The notes under the pieces were generated by a model that was not told where the DNA came from, did not search any database, and saw only the letters and a program-made list of their open reading frames with translations. The position numbers were made by a program, and so were the translations under genes. From Neobacillus sp. Marseille-Q6967 (GTDB lineage Bacteria; Bacillota; Bacilli; Bacillales; Cytobacillaceae), in NCBI RefSeq assembly GCF_946151075.1, contig NZ_CAMGZB010000001.1, positions 1,912,001-1,976,000 of the forward strand: DNA of 64,000 nucleotides, written 5' to 3'. Positions 51,924-59,869 of this stretch are shown here, piece by piece (position 1 is the stretch's first letter; every line of letters starts with the position of its first letter).

Positions 51924-53027
51924 ATGAAAGATAAAAAAATTCTTGTCATAACCAACATGTACCCCAGCCGGGAACATAAAAGCTTTGGTATTTTTGTCAA
52001 GAATCAAGTCGATGCTATAAAAAGGAAAAACATGACAGTCGACGTTTTAGCGATAACCAATCCGAAGAGCGGAAAGGTGAATGTTTTAACGAAATACATA
52101 ACATGGTTTATTAAAACCTTGGTAACGCTTGTTACGAAGGGAAATAAATATGATGTTATTCATGCTCACTATGTTTTCCCGAGCGGCTATTTAGGACTTT
52201 TGTTTAAAAAAGTTTTTAAGACAAGATTAATTGTGACTGCACATGGCGGGGACATCGATAAAATGGCGAAAAAAAGCAAAAGACTATACCAAATGACAGA
52301 GACGATTTTACAGAAAGCCGATCATGTAATAGCAGTGGGGGATGCACTTCATCACGAAATCGTAACTAAATTTTCAGTTAATCCCAAGAAGACCTCCATT
52401 TTAAACATGGGTGTTAATCGACAGATATTCAAACCTGTAGATAGACTATTTGCAAGAGAAAAATGTAACTATCCAAAAGATTCACGGATGATTCTCTTTG
52501 TCGGGAATTTGTTGGAACAAAAAGGGTTAATAGAACTGCTCGATGCATTGAGTCTCGTGCAAGAAAAAGTAAGCAATGTTGAACTGGTGATTATCGGAGC
52601 TGCGAAGAATCCTGCATTCAAAAGAAAATTGGATAAGAAAATAAACGATCGTCACTTGGTTAATTCAGTACATATTCTCGGGCCAAAAGTACAAGCGGAA
52701 ATTTCATTATGGATGTGTGCAGCGGATTGTCTTGTATTGCCGGCACATATGGAGGGATTTGGCCTGGTTGCATTGGAAGCAATGGCCTGCGGAACACCGG
52801 TTATTGGGACTAACGTCGGCGGCTTAAAATCGTTATTACAGAACGGGGCTGGGGTGATAACCCCTGTAAAAAATCCGGAAGAACTGGCCAATTCCATAAT
52901 CACAGTCCTTACATCTAATGATAAAAGAGATAGTTTAATAAAAATTGGGTTAAAAAAAGCAGAGGAAAACGACGAGGAACGTATACTCAAACGGGTAATA
53001 GAAGTCTATTTTCCTACTGGAGGGTAG
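51924..53027 (+). CDS. Family 4 glycosyltransferase (TuaC-like)
   Basis: 367 residues, GT-B fold. N-terminal acceptor domain with VITNMYPSREHKSFGIFVKN and IHAHYVFPSGYLG; C-terminal donor domain with ILFVGNLLEQKGL and the EX7E motif in HMEGFGLVALEAMACGTPVIG (about 279-298). The N-terminal segment is close in style to B. subtilis TuaC. First gene of an operon with the Alg14/Alg13-like pair and a Wzy-like gene. It transfers a nucleotide-activated sugar to a lipid-linked chain on the cytoplasmic side. Confidence 0.92.
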   Translation: MKDKKILVITNMYPSREHKSFGIFVKNQVDAIKRKNMTVDVLAITNPKSGKVNVLTKYITWFIKTLVTLVTKGNKYDVIHAHYVFPSGYLGLLFKKVFKTRLIVTAHGGDIDKMAKKSKRLYQMTETILQKADHVIAVGDALHHEIVTKFSVNPKKTSILNMGVNRQIFKPVDRLFAREKCNYPKDSRMILFVGNLLEQKGLIELLDALSLVQEKVSNVELVIIGAAKNPAFKRKLDKKINDRHLVNSVHILGPKVQAEISLWMCAADCLVLPAHMEGFGLVALEAMACGTPVIGTNVGGLKSLLQNGAGVITPVKNPEELANSIITVLTSNDKRDSLIKIGLKKAEENDEERILKRVIEVYFPTGG

Positions 53028-53031
53028 GATA

Positions 53032-53514
53032 ATGAAAAAGAGTGCAAAACGAAAAAAGGTATTATTTATTTCTTCATTAGGCGGGCATTTGACGCAGTTA
53101 CTACAGTTAAAACCGCTTTTCAAGGAGTATGAATACCATATCATTACTGAAAAATCCATTATTACAGAAGATTTAAAGAAACAATATCATATGTCTTTTT
53201 TAGCATATGGTGCAAGAAATTACTTAATTAGATATATTTTTAAATTCAGCTATAATATTTTCAAATCATTTTATTATTTTTTACGGGAAAGACCAGATGT
53301 TATTGTGACAACAGGTGCCCACACGGCAGTACCCATTTGTTACATTGCTAAGCTGTTTGGAAAGAAAGTCATTTTTATAGAGAGCTTTGCAAAAACGTCA
53401 ACCCCAACCATTTCTGGGAAGCTTGTCTATCCAATAGCTGATTTATTCATTGTCCAATGGCAGGAAATGATGAAACATTATCCAAAGGCTGTTTATGGAG
53501 GGTCAATCTATTGA
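53032..53514 (+). CDS. Alg14-like membrane subunit of a UDP-sugar transferase (PssD/WelK type)
   Basis: 160 residues. The marker SSLGGHLTQLLQL near the N-terminus and DVIVTTGAHTAVPICYIAKL, SFAKTSTPTISGKLVYPIAD are Alg14 family segments. In yeast and in bacterial PssD/PssE the Alg14 part anchors the complex at the membrane and recruits the Alg13 catalytic part. The stop overlaps the next gene's TTG start (TTGA), so the two subunits are coupled. 4 bases after the GT4 gene. Confidence 0.92.
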   Translation: MKKSAKRKKVLFISSLGGHLTQLLQLKPLFKEYEYHIITEKSIITEDLKKQYHMSFLAYGARNYLIRYIFKFSYNIFKSFYYFLRERPDVIVTTGAHTAVPICYIAKLFGKKVIFIESFAKTSTPTISGKLVYPIADLFIVQWQEMMKHYPKAVYGGSIY

Positions 53515-53993
53515 TATTTGTAGTATTAGGAACACATGAACTTCCATTTAACCGTTTGCTAAGGGAAATAGACAAGCAAATATCAGCGGGAAATATAAAG
53601 GAAGAAGTTATTGTACAGGCGGGTCACACGAGATACCAATCTAATCAGATGGAGATTTTTGATTTTACAACCTATGAACATATGTCAGAGCTATACCGCA
53701 AAGCAAGCATCATCATTACACATGGTGGTACAGGATCCATCACGATGGGAATGAAAATGGGTAAAAAAGTGATTGCTGTACCTCGTTTAATAAAATATGG
53801 TGAGCATAATGACGACCATCAGCTGGAGATTGTGAAGCAGTTTCAAGATACCGGACATATCCTTTGCTGGAATGAACCCGATGAATTAGCAGAAGTTCTT
53901 CAGCTTGTCGAAAACTTTAATCCCGTTCCATTTGTAAGTGGGAACAAGAAAATCATAGCTATTATTAAGCAATTTATTGATCAGCAATGCTAG
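53511..53993 (+). CDS. Alg13-like catalytic subunit of a UDP-sugar transferase (PssE type)
   Basis: 160 residues from the TTG at 53511, which has GGAGGG 8 bases ahead and overlaps the Alg14-like stop; longer starts lie inside that gene. It is the C-terminal GT28 half: IFVVLGTHELPFNRLL, VQAGHTRYQ, IITHGGTGSITMGMKMGKKVIAVPR (donor-binding loop, about 73-97) and GEHNDDHQLEI. It binds the UDP-sugar and works with the Alg14-like protein to add the second sugar to the lipid carrier. Confidence 0.92.
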   Translation: MIFVVLGTHELPFNRLLREIDKQISAGNIKEEVIVQAGHTRYQSNQMEIFDFTTYEHMSELYRKASIIITHGGTGSITMGMKMGKKVIAVPRLIKYGEHNDDHQLEIVKQFQDTGHILCWNEPDELAEVLQLVENFNPVPFVSGNKKIIAIIKQFIDQQC

Positions 53994-54101
53994 TTCAGTA
54001 TGAAACCTCTTTGTTTAAGTATAAATGCTTACTTGAATAAAGGGGCACTTTTATGTTCAGGAAAAAATGAGCAACTAAGGATACCGAAAGAGGAAATATT
54101 C

Positions 54102-55424
54102 ATGAATAAATTTGAAAAAATATTGCTAACGATTTTTTTTATAGAGATTTTTGTTGGCGGTGGCGGCAGACTGATTGATTTTGGATTTCTTTCTATCCGG
54201 CAGGTTTTATTTATTGGGTTAATCCTGACATTTATATACCGGATTATAAATGAAAAGGCGTATTTTAATAAGGAAATCAATACCTTTATTCGCTTTAATC
54301 CTATTACAATCGGAATATATATGCTGCTAGGCTGGTTCATTATTAGCGCAGTAATCGGTTTTTTCAATGGTAACCCGCCTTCGATCATTGTAATGGATTT
54401 TCTAAGAGTAAGTTTTTTTGCTGCCTTTTTCCCTTTGGCCTATTATGTCTCAGAGGACAGATTCTCTAAAAGACAAATCATTACCCTTTTAAAATGTAGT
54501 TCGCTTTTCATTGCCATTTTTACAGTTTTAATTGCTCTATTAGGAAAGACTATATTTGGAGCGAATTTTGAGTTATATAAAGAGTTTTGGAAACAATTCA
54601 TGAATGATGATCTTTTATTTAGAAAAAGCCATAGCGTCTTTTATAAGAGTCAGTTCTATTTGCTGCTGGGCTGGATTATTTCATTGAATGACATACTAAC
54701 CAAAAGATATTCGAAAATGGACATTTTCATCATTTTATTGGGTGCTATTTCGATTTTTTGGTCGGATACAAGAGGTTTTTCCATAGCTTTGATGGTTAGT
54801 GTTTTTATGATTTTAATCATTGAAGTCAAAATCTTTACAGATCCGATAAAAGGATTAACTAACAAAATGAAAGCAATGAGTAGAAATCCTCAGATCATCA
54901 AACAAATCATCGTTTTATTGGCCATAACCATTTCGGTTCCATTCTTGTACCAATATATGACCATGGAAAGGTTTGGACAAAGCACAACCTCCAGTAATTC
55001 AGAGGTAAATAATGAAGAAATAGAGGATACAAGTGTTGGTGCCAGGGTAGAGTTTCTGTTGGATTCTAAGGATATCTTACTTGGAAATCCTATTGCATTC
55101 ATATTTGGAGAAGGATACGGAACTTCCATAGCTGGAAGATTGGAAGGCATTGAAATGAGTTTTCTTGATATATGGGTTGAGCAGGGAGCGGTGGGACTAT
55201 CGATATGGTTATTTTTATGTCTCCTAGTGATCTACAATTACTATCAAGCCTATAAGCTGGGGGTCAAGATAAAAACAATTGATCGATCTTTATTAGGGGC
55301 CTTTATCGGAGTGCTTTTACTTTTAACAAATATAAATCCTTTTATCAATAATCCGATTGGAATCACCTTTTTCTTATTGATGCTTATCTTTTCGCTAAAT
55401 ATAAAGAAGGTTACTGGAAAATAA
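54102..55424 (+). CDS. O-antigen ligase / polymerase (Wzy) family membrane protein, copy 1
   Basis: 440 residues from the ATG at 54102, with GAGGAA 6 bases ahead. About twelve membrane helices and one large outer loop (about 290-370, ending GEGYGTSIAGRLEGIEMSFLDIWVEQG), the Wzy_C/WaaL plan. It polymerises or ligates lipid-linked repeat units on the outer face. It begins MNKFEKILLTIFFIEIFVGG; a second copy with nearly the same N-terminus starts at 63283. Last gene of the GT4-Alg14-Alg13 operon. Confidence 0.88.
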   Translation: MNKFEKILLTIFFIEIFVGGGGRLIDFGFLSIRQVLFIGLILTFIYRIINEKAYFNKEINTFIRFNPITIGIYMLLGWFIISAVIGFFNGNPPSIIVMDFLRVSFFAAFFPLAYYVSEDRFSKRQIITLLKCSSLFIAIFTVLIALLGKTIFGANFELYKEFWKQFMNDDLLFRKSHSVFYKSQFYLLLGWIISLNDILTKRYSKMDIFIILLGAISIFWSDTRGFSIALMVSVFMILIIEVKIFTDPIKGLTNKMKAMSRNPQIIKQIIVLLAITISVPFLYQYMTMERFGQSTTSSNSEVNNEEIEDTSVGARVEFLLDSKDILLGNPIAFIFGEGYGTSIAGRLEGIEMSFLDIWVEQGAVGLSIWLFLCLLVIYNYYQAYKLGVKIKTIDRSLLGAFIGVLLLLTNINPFINNPIGITFFLLMLIFSLNIKKVTGK

Positions 55425-55467
55425 GAAAATCCCATTTTGCTTATGCAAGATGGGATTTTCTTTTTAA
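55423..55467. terminator. Bidirectional terminator between Wzy-like and LCP genes
   Basis: AAGAAAATCCCAT (55423-55435) pairs with ATGGGATTTTCTT (55450-55462); an inner TTGC/GCAA extends it. T5 follows on the plus side. Confidence 0.85.
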
Positions 55468-55475
55468 TTGTTCGT

Positions 55476-56459
55476 TCATTCTTCAATTGCTTCTATAGGT
55501 AGTTCCAGCAGGGTACGTAGTTCGTCTGATAATGTCTGCCTTGTTTCATCGGAAACAATGTAATACCAAACATTGTCAATGGTATCTCCTTCACCTTCAA
55601 TTTCCAGTTTATCAATCGTTTCAGTAGCAGGCTTATAGGTAGATTGCATTCCAATCATTTCATTTAACGTAAGGTTAGTTTTAATATTGTTTTCTAATGC
55701 ATCGAGGATGTCAGTGTATTTTGTTAAGGTTGAGAGTGATTTTCCTTTATCGATAATCTTCGAAATCACTTCACGTTGTCGTTCTCCGCGTCCAATATCA
55801 CCACGTGGATCTTGTTTTCTCATTCGAGCATATGCCAGCGCTTCAGTACCATTGAGATGCTGCTGACCTTCGTAAAGGGTAGTGCCATCTAATTCAAACT
55901 CATATTGATTATCAACTTCAATACCGCCAACTGCATCAACAATATCCTTGAAGCCTTCCATGTTTACTTCAACATAGTAATCAATTGGGATATTTAGAAA
56001 GTGTTCAACAGAGGCAATACTCATTTCAATCCCGCCATATGCGTATGCGTGGTTGATCTTATCGGTCCTGTTCTTTCTAGAATTATTGTTATTGATTAAT
56101 TCAGTCCGGGTATCGCGTGGAATACTAAGTATTTTAGTAGTTTTCTTTTCAGGATTAACCGTAATGACAATCATTGAGTCTGTACGACCATTGTCGCCCT
56201 CACGTTCGTCGATTCCCACCATTAAGATTGAAATTGGGTCTTTTTTTGTAAATTCGACTTTTTCTTCTCTCTTTTCTGAAACTTCTCTTGAGATTGGTTT
56301 ATTCATTTTATCAACAGCGCTTGCTACGTTCATATACACATTATAAAAATAAGCTCCTCCGCCAATTAGCAAAATAAAGAAAGTAAAAAGTGTGAAGCGG
56401 AGAAATTTGTTCTTTCTCTTTTTTCTCTTTTTTTTAATAGTAGCTCTATTAATCTCCAT
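55476..56459 (-). CDS. LytR-CpsA-Psr (LCP) family wall-polymer transferase
   Basis: 327 residues. A strongly basic cytoplasmic start (KKKRKKRKNK), one membrane helix (about 22-42), then the LCP domain (75-260) outside. Conserved: VGIDEREGDNGRTDSMIVITV with the Asp/Arg that bind polyprenyl pyrophosphate, SIPRDTRTEL, KINHAYAYGG, and RMRKQDPRGDIGRGERQREV. LCP enzymes move finished anionic polymers from the lipid carrier to peptidoglycan. Its place amid polymer synthesis genes and CWB2 hydrolases recalls lytR beside lytABC in B. subtilis. RBS TAGGAGG. Confidence 0.95.
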   Translation of the reverse strand: MEINRATIKKKRKKRKNKFLRFTLFTFFILLIGGGAYFYNVYMNVASAVDKMNKPISREVSEKREEKVEFTKKDPISILMVGIDEREGDNGRTDSMIVITVNPEKKTTKILSIPRDTRTELINNNNSRKNRTDKINHAYAYGGIEMSIASVEHFLNIPIDYYVEVNMEGFKDIVDAVGGIEVDNQYEFELDGTTLYEGQQHLNGTEALAYARMRKQDPRGDIGRGERQREVISKIIDKGKSLSTLTKYTDILDALENNIKTNLTLNEMIGMQSTYKPATETIDKLEIEGEGDTIDNVWYYIVSDETRQTLSDELRTLLELPIEAIEE

Positions 56460-56628
56460 ATATAGTATCCTCCTAATGAAGGGATTTTATTAAAAACAGG
56501 CATAACTAAAATTATAAGCTTGAAGATAGTTAAGTTCAACAGGAAATATTAAAGTTCGACGGAAAAATATTGAAATGTGGAAAAGTTCTGGTAAACTTTT
56601 GTTTTTTATTAAAGTTATTGCGGTTTTT

Positions 56629-56658
56629 TTGAGAAAATTGTCGTTTTATCGTTATAAT
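56629..56658 (+). promoter_or_regulatory. SigA-type promoter of the epimerase operon
   Basis: TTGAGA (56629-56634), an 18-base spacer, and TATAAT (56653-56658). It leaves a leader of about 190 bases before the epimerase start. Confidence 0.65.
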
Positions 56659-56664
56659 GGTTAA

Positions 56665-56852
56665 TGTGTTCGGTAATATAGACGATATTCTGATGAAAGA
56701 TGTTACACCATTCGACTTGTCCGTAACAATTATATTAAAATTTAATGACATTGGGAACGAAATTTGAACTTCATCCGCACATTTTATATAATGTACAATT
56801 AGAAAACTATGTACATAAAACGTTTTTAACTAACAGAAAGAAGGAATTCATA
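56665..56852 (+). other. Leader of the epimerase operon
   Basis: About 190 transcribed bases, if the promoter at 56629 is used. No known riboswitch pattern, uORF or terminator was recognised. The right end holds the AAGAAGGA ribosome site. Confidence 0.4.
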
Positions 56853-57989
56853 ATGATAAATAATGTACTCATTACTGGTGGAGCAGGATTCATCGGTAGT
56901 AACTTAGCATTAAAATTATTGGAGAAAGGTTATAACGTTACCGTACTGGATAATTTATCTACTCAAATTCATGGAGAAGATGGAACAAAATCAGAGTTAT
57001 TCTTAAAAATAAAAGATAAAGTGAATTTTATTAAAGGTGACGTTGTCAATAGTGATGACTGGAGAAATGCTTTAAAGGGCCAAGATGTGGTTGTTCATTT
57101 AGCTGCTGAAACTGGTACGGGGCAATCAATGTATGAAATCAATAAATACATTGATGTCAATGTTAAAGGTACTTCTAATTTATTAGATATCCTAACAAAT
57201 GAAGAACACCAAGTGAAAAAGATTGTCATCGCAGCATCTAGAGCGATTTACGGTGAAGGCATGTACCATTGTTCCGAGCACGGAATAGTATACCCTGTTG
57301 AGAGAACCGAAGCTGATATGAGTAAAGGTGATTTTGAAGTAAAATGCCCGACTTGTAATCGTGACGTAGAAGTAATGGCTACTACTGAAGAAACGAAAAT
57401 CCACCCAACATCTGTTTATGGAATTACGAAACAAGTACAGGAACAAATGTGTATGGTGGTTGGAAAATCATTAAATATTCCGGTTGTAGGCTACCGTTAT
57501 CAAAATGTTTATGGACCTGGTCAATCGTTAAAAAATCCATACACAGGAATTCTCTCCATTTTCTCGACTATTATAAAAAATAACAATAAAATTAACATTT
57601 TTGAAGATGGGAAGGAATCTAGAGATTTCGTCTTTATTGATGATGTTGTTGATGCTACGATTTTAGGAATCGAAAAAGACGAAGCCAACTTTGAAAGCTT
57701 TAATGTTGGAACAGGCGTTGCAACAACAGTTAATGAAGTAGCGGCTACCTTAAAGGAGAAATACGGATCAGATACGGAAATCAGCATCAGCGGTAATTTC
57801 CGTCTGGGTGATATCAGACATAACTATGCCGATTTAACAAAAATTAAAGAAAAACTAGGGTTTACTCCGAAGGTAAGTTTTGAAGAAGGTATTAGTAAAT
57901 TTGTTGAGTGGGTTAATCAGCAAGAAGTTGTAGAAGATCAATATGAGAAGTCGATCGATGAAATGAAGAAAAAAGGATTATATAAATAA
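56853..57989 (+). CDS. NAD-dependent sugar epimerase (dTDP-rhamnose 4-epimerase-like) with zinc-knuckle insert
   Basis: 378 residues from the ATG at 56853 (AAGAAGGA ahead; upstream in-frame starts have none). Extended SDR: NAD motif ITGGAGFIGSNLALKL (6-21), HLAAETGTGQS, catalytic SVYGITKQ (Tyr-x3-Lys, about 190-197), RYQNVYGPGQ and RDFVFIDDV. A segment with Cys residues (YHCSEHG and VKCPTCNRD, about 140-175) is inserted after ASRAIYGEG; this insert and the SRAIYGEG motif recall WbiB-type dTDP-L-rhamnose 4-epimerases. It may thus make dTDP-6-deoxy-L-talose. The stop overlaps the next start by 1 base. Confidence 0.86.
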   Translation: MINNVLITGGAGFIGSNLALKLLEKGYNVTVLDNLSTQIHGEDGTKSELFLKIKDKVNFIKGDVVNSDDWRNALKGQDVVVHLAAETGTGQSMYEINKYIDVNVKGTSNLLDILTNEEHQVKKIVIAASRAIYGEGMYHCSEHGIVYPVERTEADMSKGDFEVKCPTCNRDVEVMATTEETKIHPTSVYGITKQVQEQMCMVVGKSLNIPVVGYRYQNVYGPGQSLKNPYTGILSIFSTIIKNNNKINIFEDGKESRDFVFIDDVVDATILGIEKDEANFESFNVGTGVATTVNEVAATLKEKYGSDTEISISGNFRLGDIRHNYADLTKIKEKLGFTPKVSFEEGISKFVEWVNQQEVVEDQYEKSIDEMKKKGLYK

Positions 57990-59035
57990 TGAAACTGAAA
58001 AACAAAAAGATTTTATTTTTATGTCCTTTATTTTTTAATTATCACAAGAAATTAATGGACGCGATGGAAAGGATGGGGGCTGAAGTCGATTTTTTTGATG
58101 AGCGCCCATCCAATACATTTCTTTCAAAGGCGTTATTAAGAATTAATCGGAACTTTGTTACTTGGCAAATAAACAAGTACTATGAAGAAATTACATCGAA
58201 AATAAAAGATAAAAAGTATGATTATATTTTCATCTGCCAAGCTGAGGCAACACCTATATCCTTTTTAAAAGATGTAAGAAGGTTAAATCCAAATGCACGA
58301 ATGGCGCTAATGCTGTGGGATTCTGTGGCCAATAAGGTAAATACCCTTGAAAAATTAGATTTTTTTGATGAAGTGTTTTCGTTTGATAAAAAAGATTGTG
58401 AACAGCTTGGTTTAACGTTTAGACCTTTGTTTTTTGACAAAGAGTATGAACTTATTGCTAAGGAAAAACCAACGCTTCTTTATGATTTGTTTTTTGTTGG
58501 AACCGTCCATAGCGACCGCTTTCTAATATTAAATAAAGTTAGGCAGCAATTTGAAAAAAATAACTTAAAGGTATTTTACTTTCTTTATATCCCAAGTAAA
58601 ATCATGTATTACCAGCGAAAATGGTTTACAAATGAATTAAAAGGCAGTAAAATCACAGATTTTTCATTTGTAGGAATGCCTAGTGAACAATTGACTGATA
58701 AGCTAAAGAAATCTAAGGCTGTGGTGGATATTCAACATCCTAAACAAACAGGTCTGACAATGAGAACGATTGAAATGCTCGGGGCAAATAAAAAAATCAT
58801 TACAACCAATACCGATATACAGAAATATGATTTTTATCATCCTAATAATATTTGTATAGTAGATAGAGACAAAGTCGTTGTTCCAACTGAATTTATGACA
58901 ACGCCTTATGTTCCGGTTGATGAGAAAGTAAAAGATCGATACTCAATCGACTATTTTATACTAGATGTTTTAGGGTTAGCCGAAGAAAAAGAACAAGAAT
59001 TCCATGTGGAAAAAAGTGGTGGAGGACAACGATGA
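57989..59035 (+). CDS. CgeB-like glycosyltransferase
   Basis: 348 residues, GT-B type with weak similarity to spore-crust CgeB and to capsule glycosyltransferases. Seen: KILFLCPLFFNYHKKLMDAM at the N-terminus, DVRRLNPNARMALMLWDS, DLFFVGTVHSDRF (about 165-177), and a donor-side VVDIQHPKQTGLTMRTIEML followed by GANKKIITTNTDI. It starts on the epimerase stop and ends over the next start (ATGA), so the three genes form a tight operon. Sugar and acceptor unknown. Confidence 0.78.
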   Translation: MKLKNKKILFLCPLFFNYHKKLMDAMERMGAEVDFFDERPSNTFLSKALLRINRNFVTWQINKYYEEITSKIKDKKYDYIFICQAEATPISFLKDVRRLNPNARMALMLWDSVANKVNTLEKLDFFDEVFSFDKKDCEQLGLTFRPLFFDKEYELIAKEKPTLLYDLFFVGTVHSDRFLILNKVRQQFEKNNLKVFYFLYIPSKIMYYQRKWFTNELKGSKITDFSFVGMPSEQLTDKLKKSKAVVDIQHPKQTGLTMRTIEMLGANKKIITTNTDIQKYDFYHPNNICIVDRDKVVVPTEFMTTPYVPVDEKVKDRYSIDYFILDVLGLAEEKEQEFHVEKSGGGQR

Positions 59036-59748
59036 AGGTTTCTGTAGCAATGGCCACTTATAACGGAGAAAAATTTCTCCAGCAGCAGATTGATAGTATT
59101 CTTTCACAATTAAGCAGTGAAGATGAATTAATTATTTCAGATGATCACTCAACCGATCAAACCCTTAAAATTATTGACAAATATACAAAGGGAGATCATC
59201 GGGTCAAGCTGTTTATGAATGAAGAAAAAGGGGTAACATCCAATTTTGAGAATGCAATAAAACGGACGCAAAACGATATTGTCTTTTTAAGTGACCAGGA
59301 TGACGTTTGGAAACCAGAGAAAGTTCAAACAGTAAAGTCATATTACGAGAAAAATCCACACATCCAAATGATTATGTCTGATATTACTGTAGTTGATAAT
59401 GATCTTAATCCGACCATTGAATCATTTTATGAATTTAGAGGCAGCCGGTCGGGTGTAATGAAAAATATAATTAAAAATAGTTATATTGGCTGTGCCATGT
59501 CATTTAGAAGAGAGTTAAAGTCTAAAATCCTGCCAATTCCAAGAAACGTACCGATGCATGATATGTGGATTGGGTTGGTGGCGGATATGAATCACTCAGC
59601 ATTATTAATTCCTGAAAAATTAATCTACTATCGCAGACATGACCAGACCGTTACGACTGTTGAAAATACATCTACTTTGAAACAAAAACTCCTTTGGAGG
59701 TTTCAAATTTCTAACCTTCTATTACAATCATATTTCAAAAATAGATAG
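59032..59748 (+). CDS. Family 2 glycosyltransferase (rhamnosyltransferase-like)
   Basis: 238 residues; VAMATYNGEKFLQQQIDSIL, ISDDHSTDQT, SDQDDVWKPEKV (metal site about 85-96), and a late MHDMWIGLVADM then YYRRHDQT. The same family as the gene at 31918 (both have TYNGEK, DQDD and MHD-W). It overlaps the CgeB-like gene by 4 bases and ends the operon. Possibly transfers the 6-deoxy sugar made by the epimerase (inference). Confidence 0.88.
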   Translation: MKVSVAMATYNGEKFLQQQIDSILSQLSSEDELIISDDHSTDQTLKIIDKYTKGDHRVKLFMNEEKGVTSNFENAIKRTQNDIVFLSDQDDVWKPEKVQTVKSYYEKNPHIQMIMSDITVVDNDLNPTIESFYEFRGSRSGVMKNIIKNSYIGCAMSFRRELKSKILPIPRNVPMHDMWIGLVADMNHSALLIPEKLIYYRRHDQTVTTVENTSTLKQKLLWRFQISNLLLQSYFKNR

Positions 59749-59761
59749 ATATTATAGAGTG

Positions 59762-59808
59762 GTATGTTTTCCCAAAGGGTTTTCTAAAGGGGAAGCATAC
59801 TTTTTTTG
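59762..59808 (+). terminator. Terminator after the epimerase operon
   Basis: GTATGTTTTCCC (59762-59773) pairs with GGGGAAGCATAC (59789-59800) using G-T pairs, followed by T7. Confidence 0.82.
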
Positions 59809-59869
59809 TTATACTAGTTGTTATAGGGAAATACTAACTATATGTTTAAAAATTTGAGGTATGAGAATT

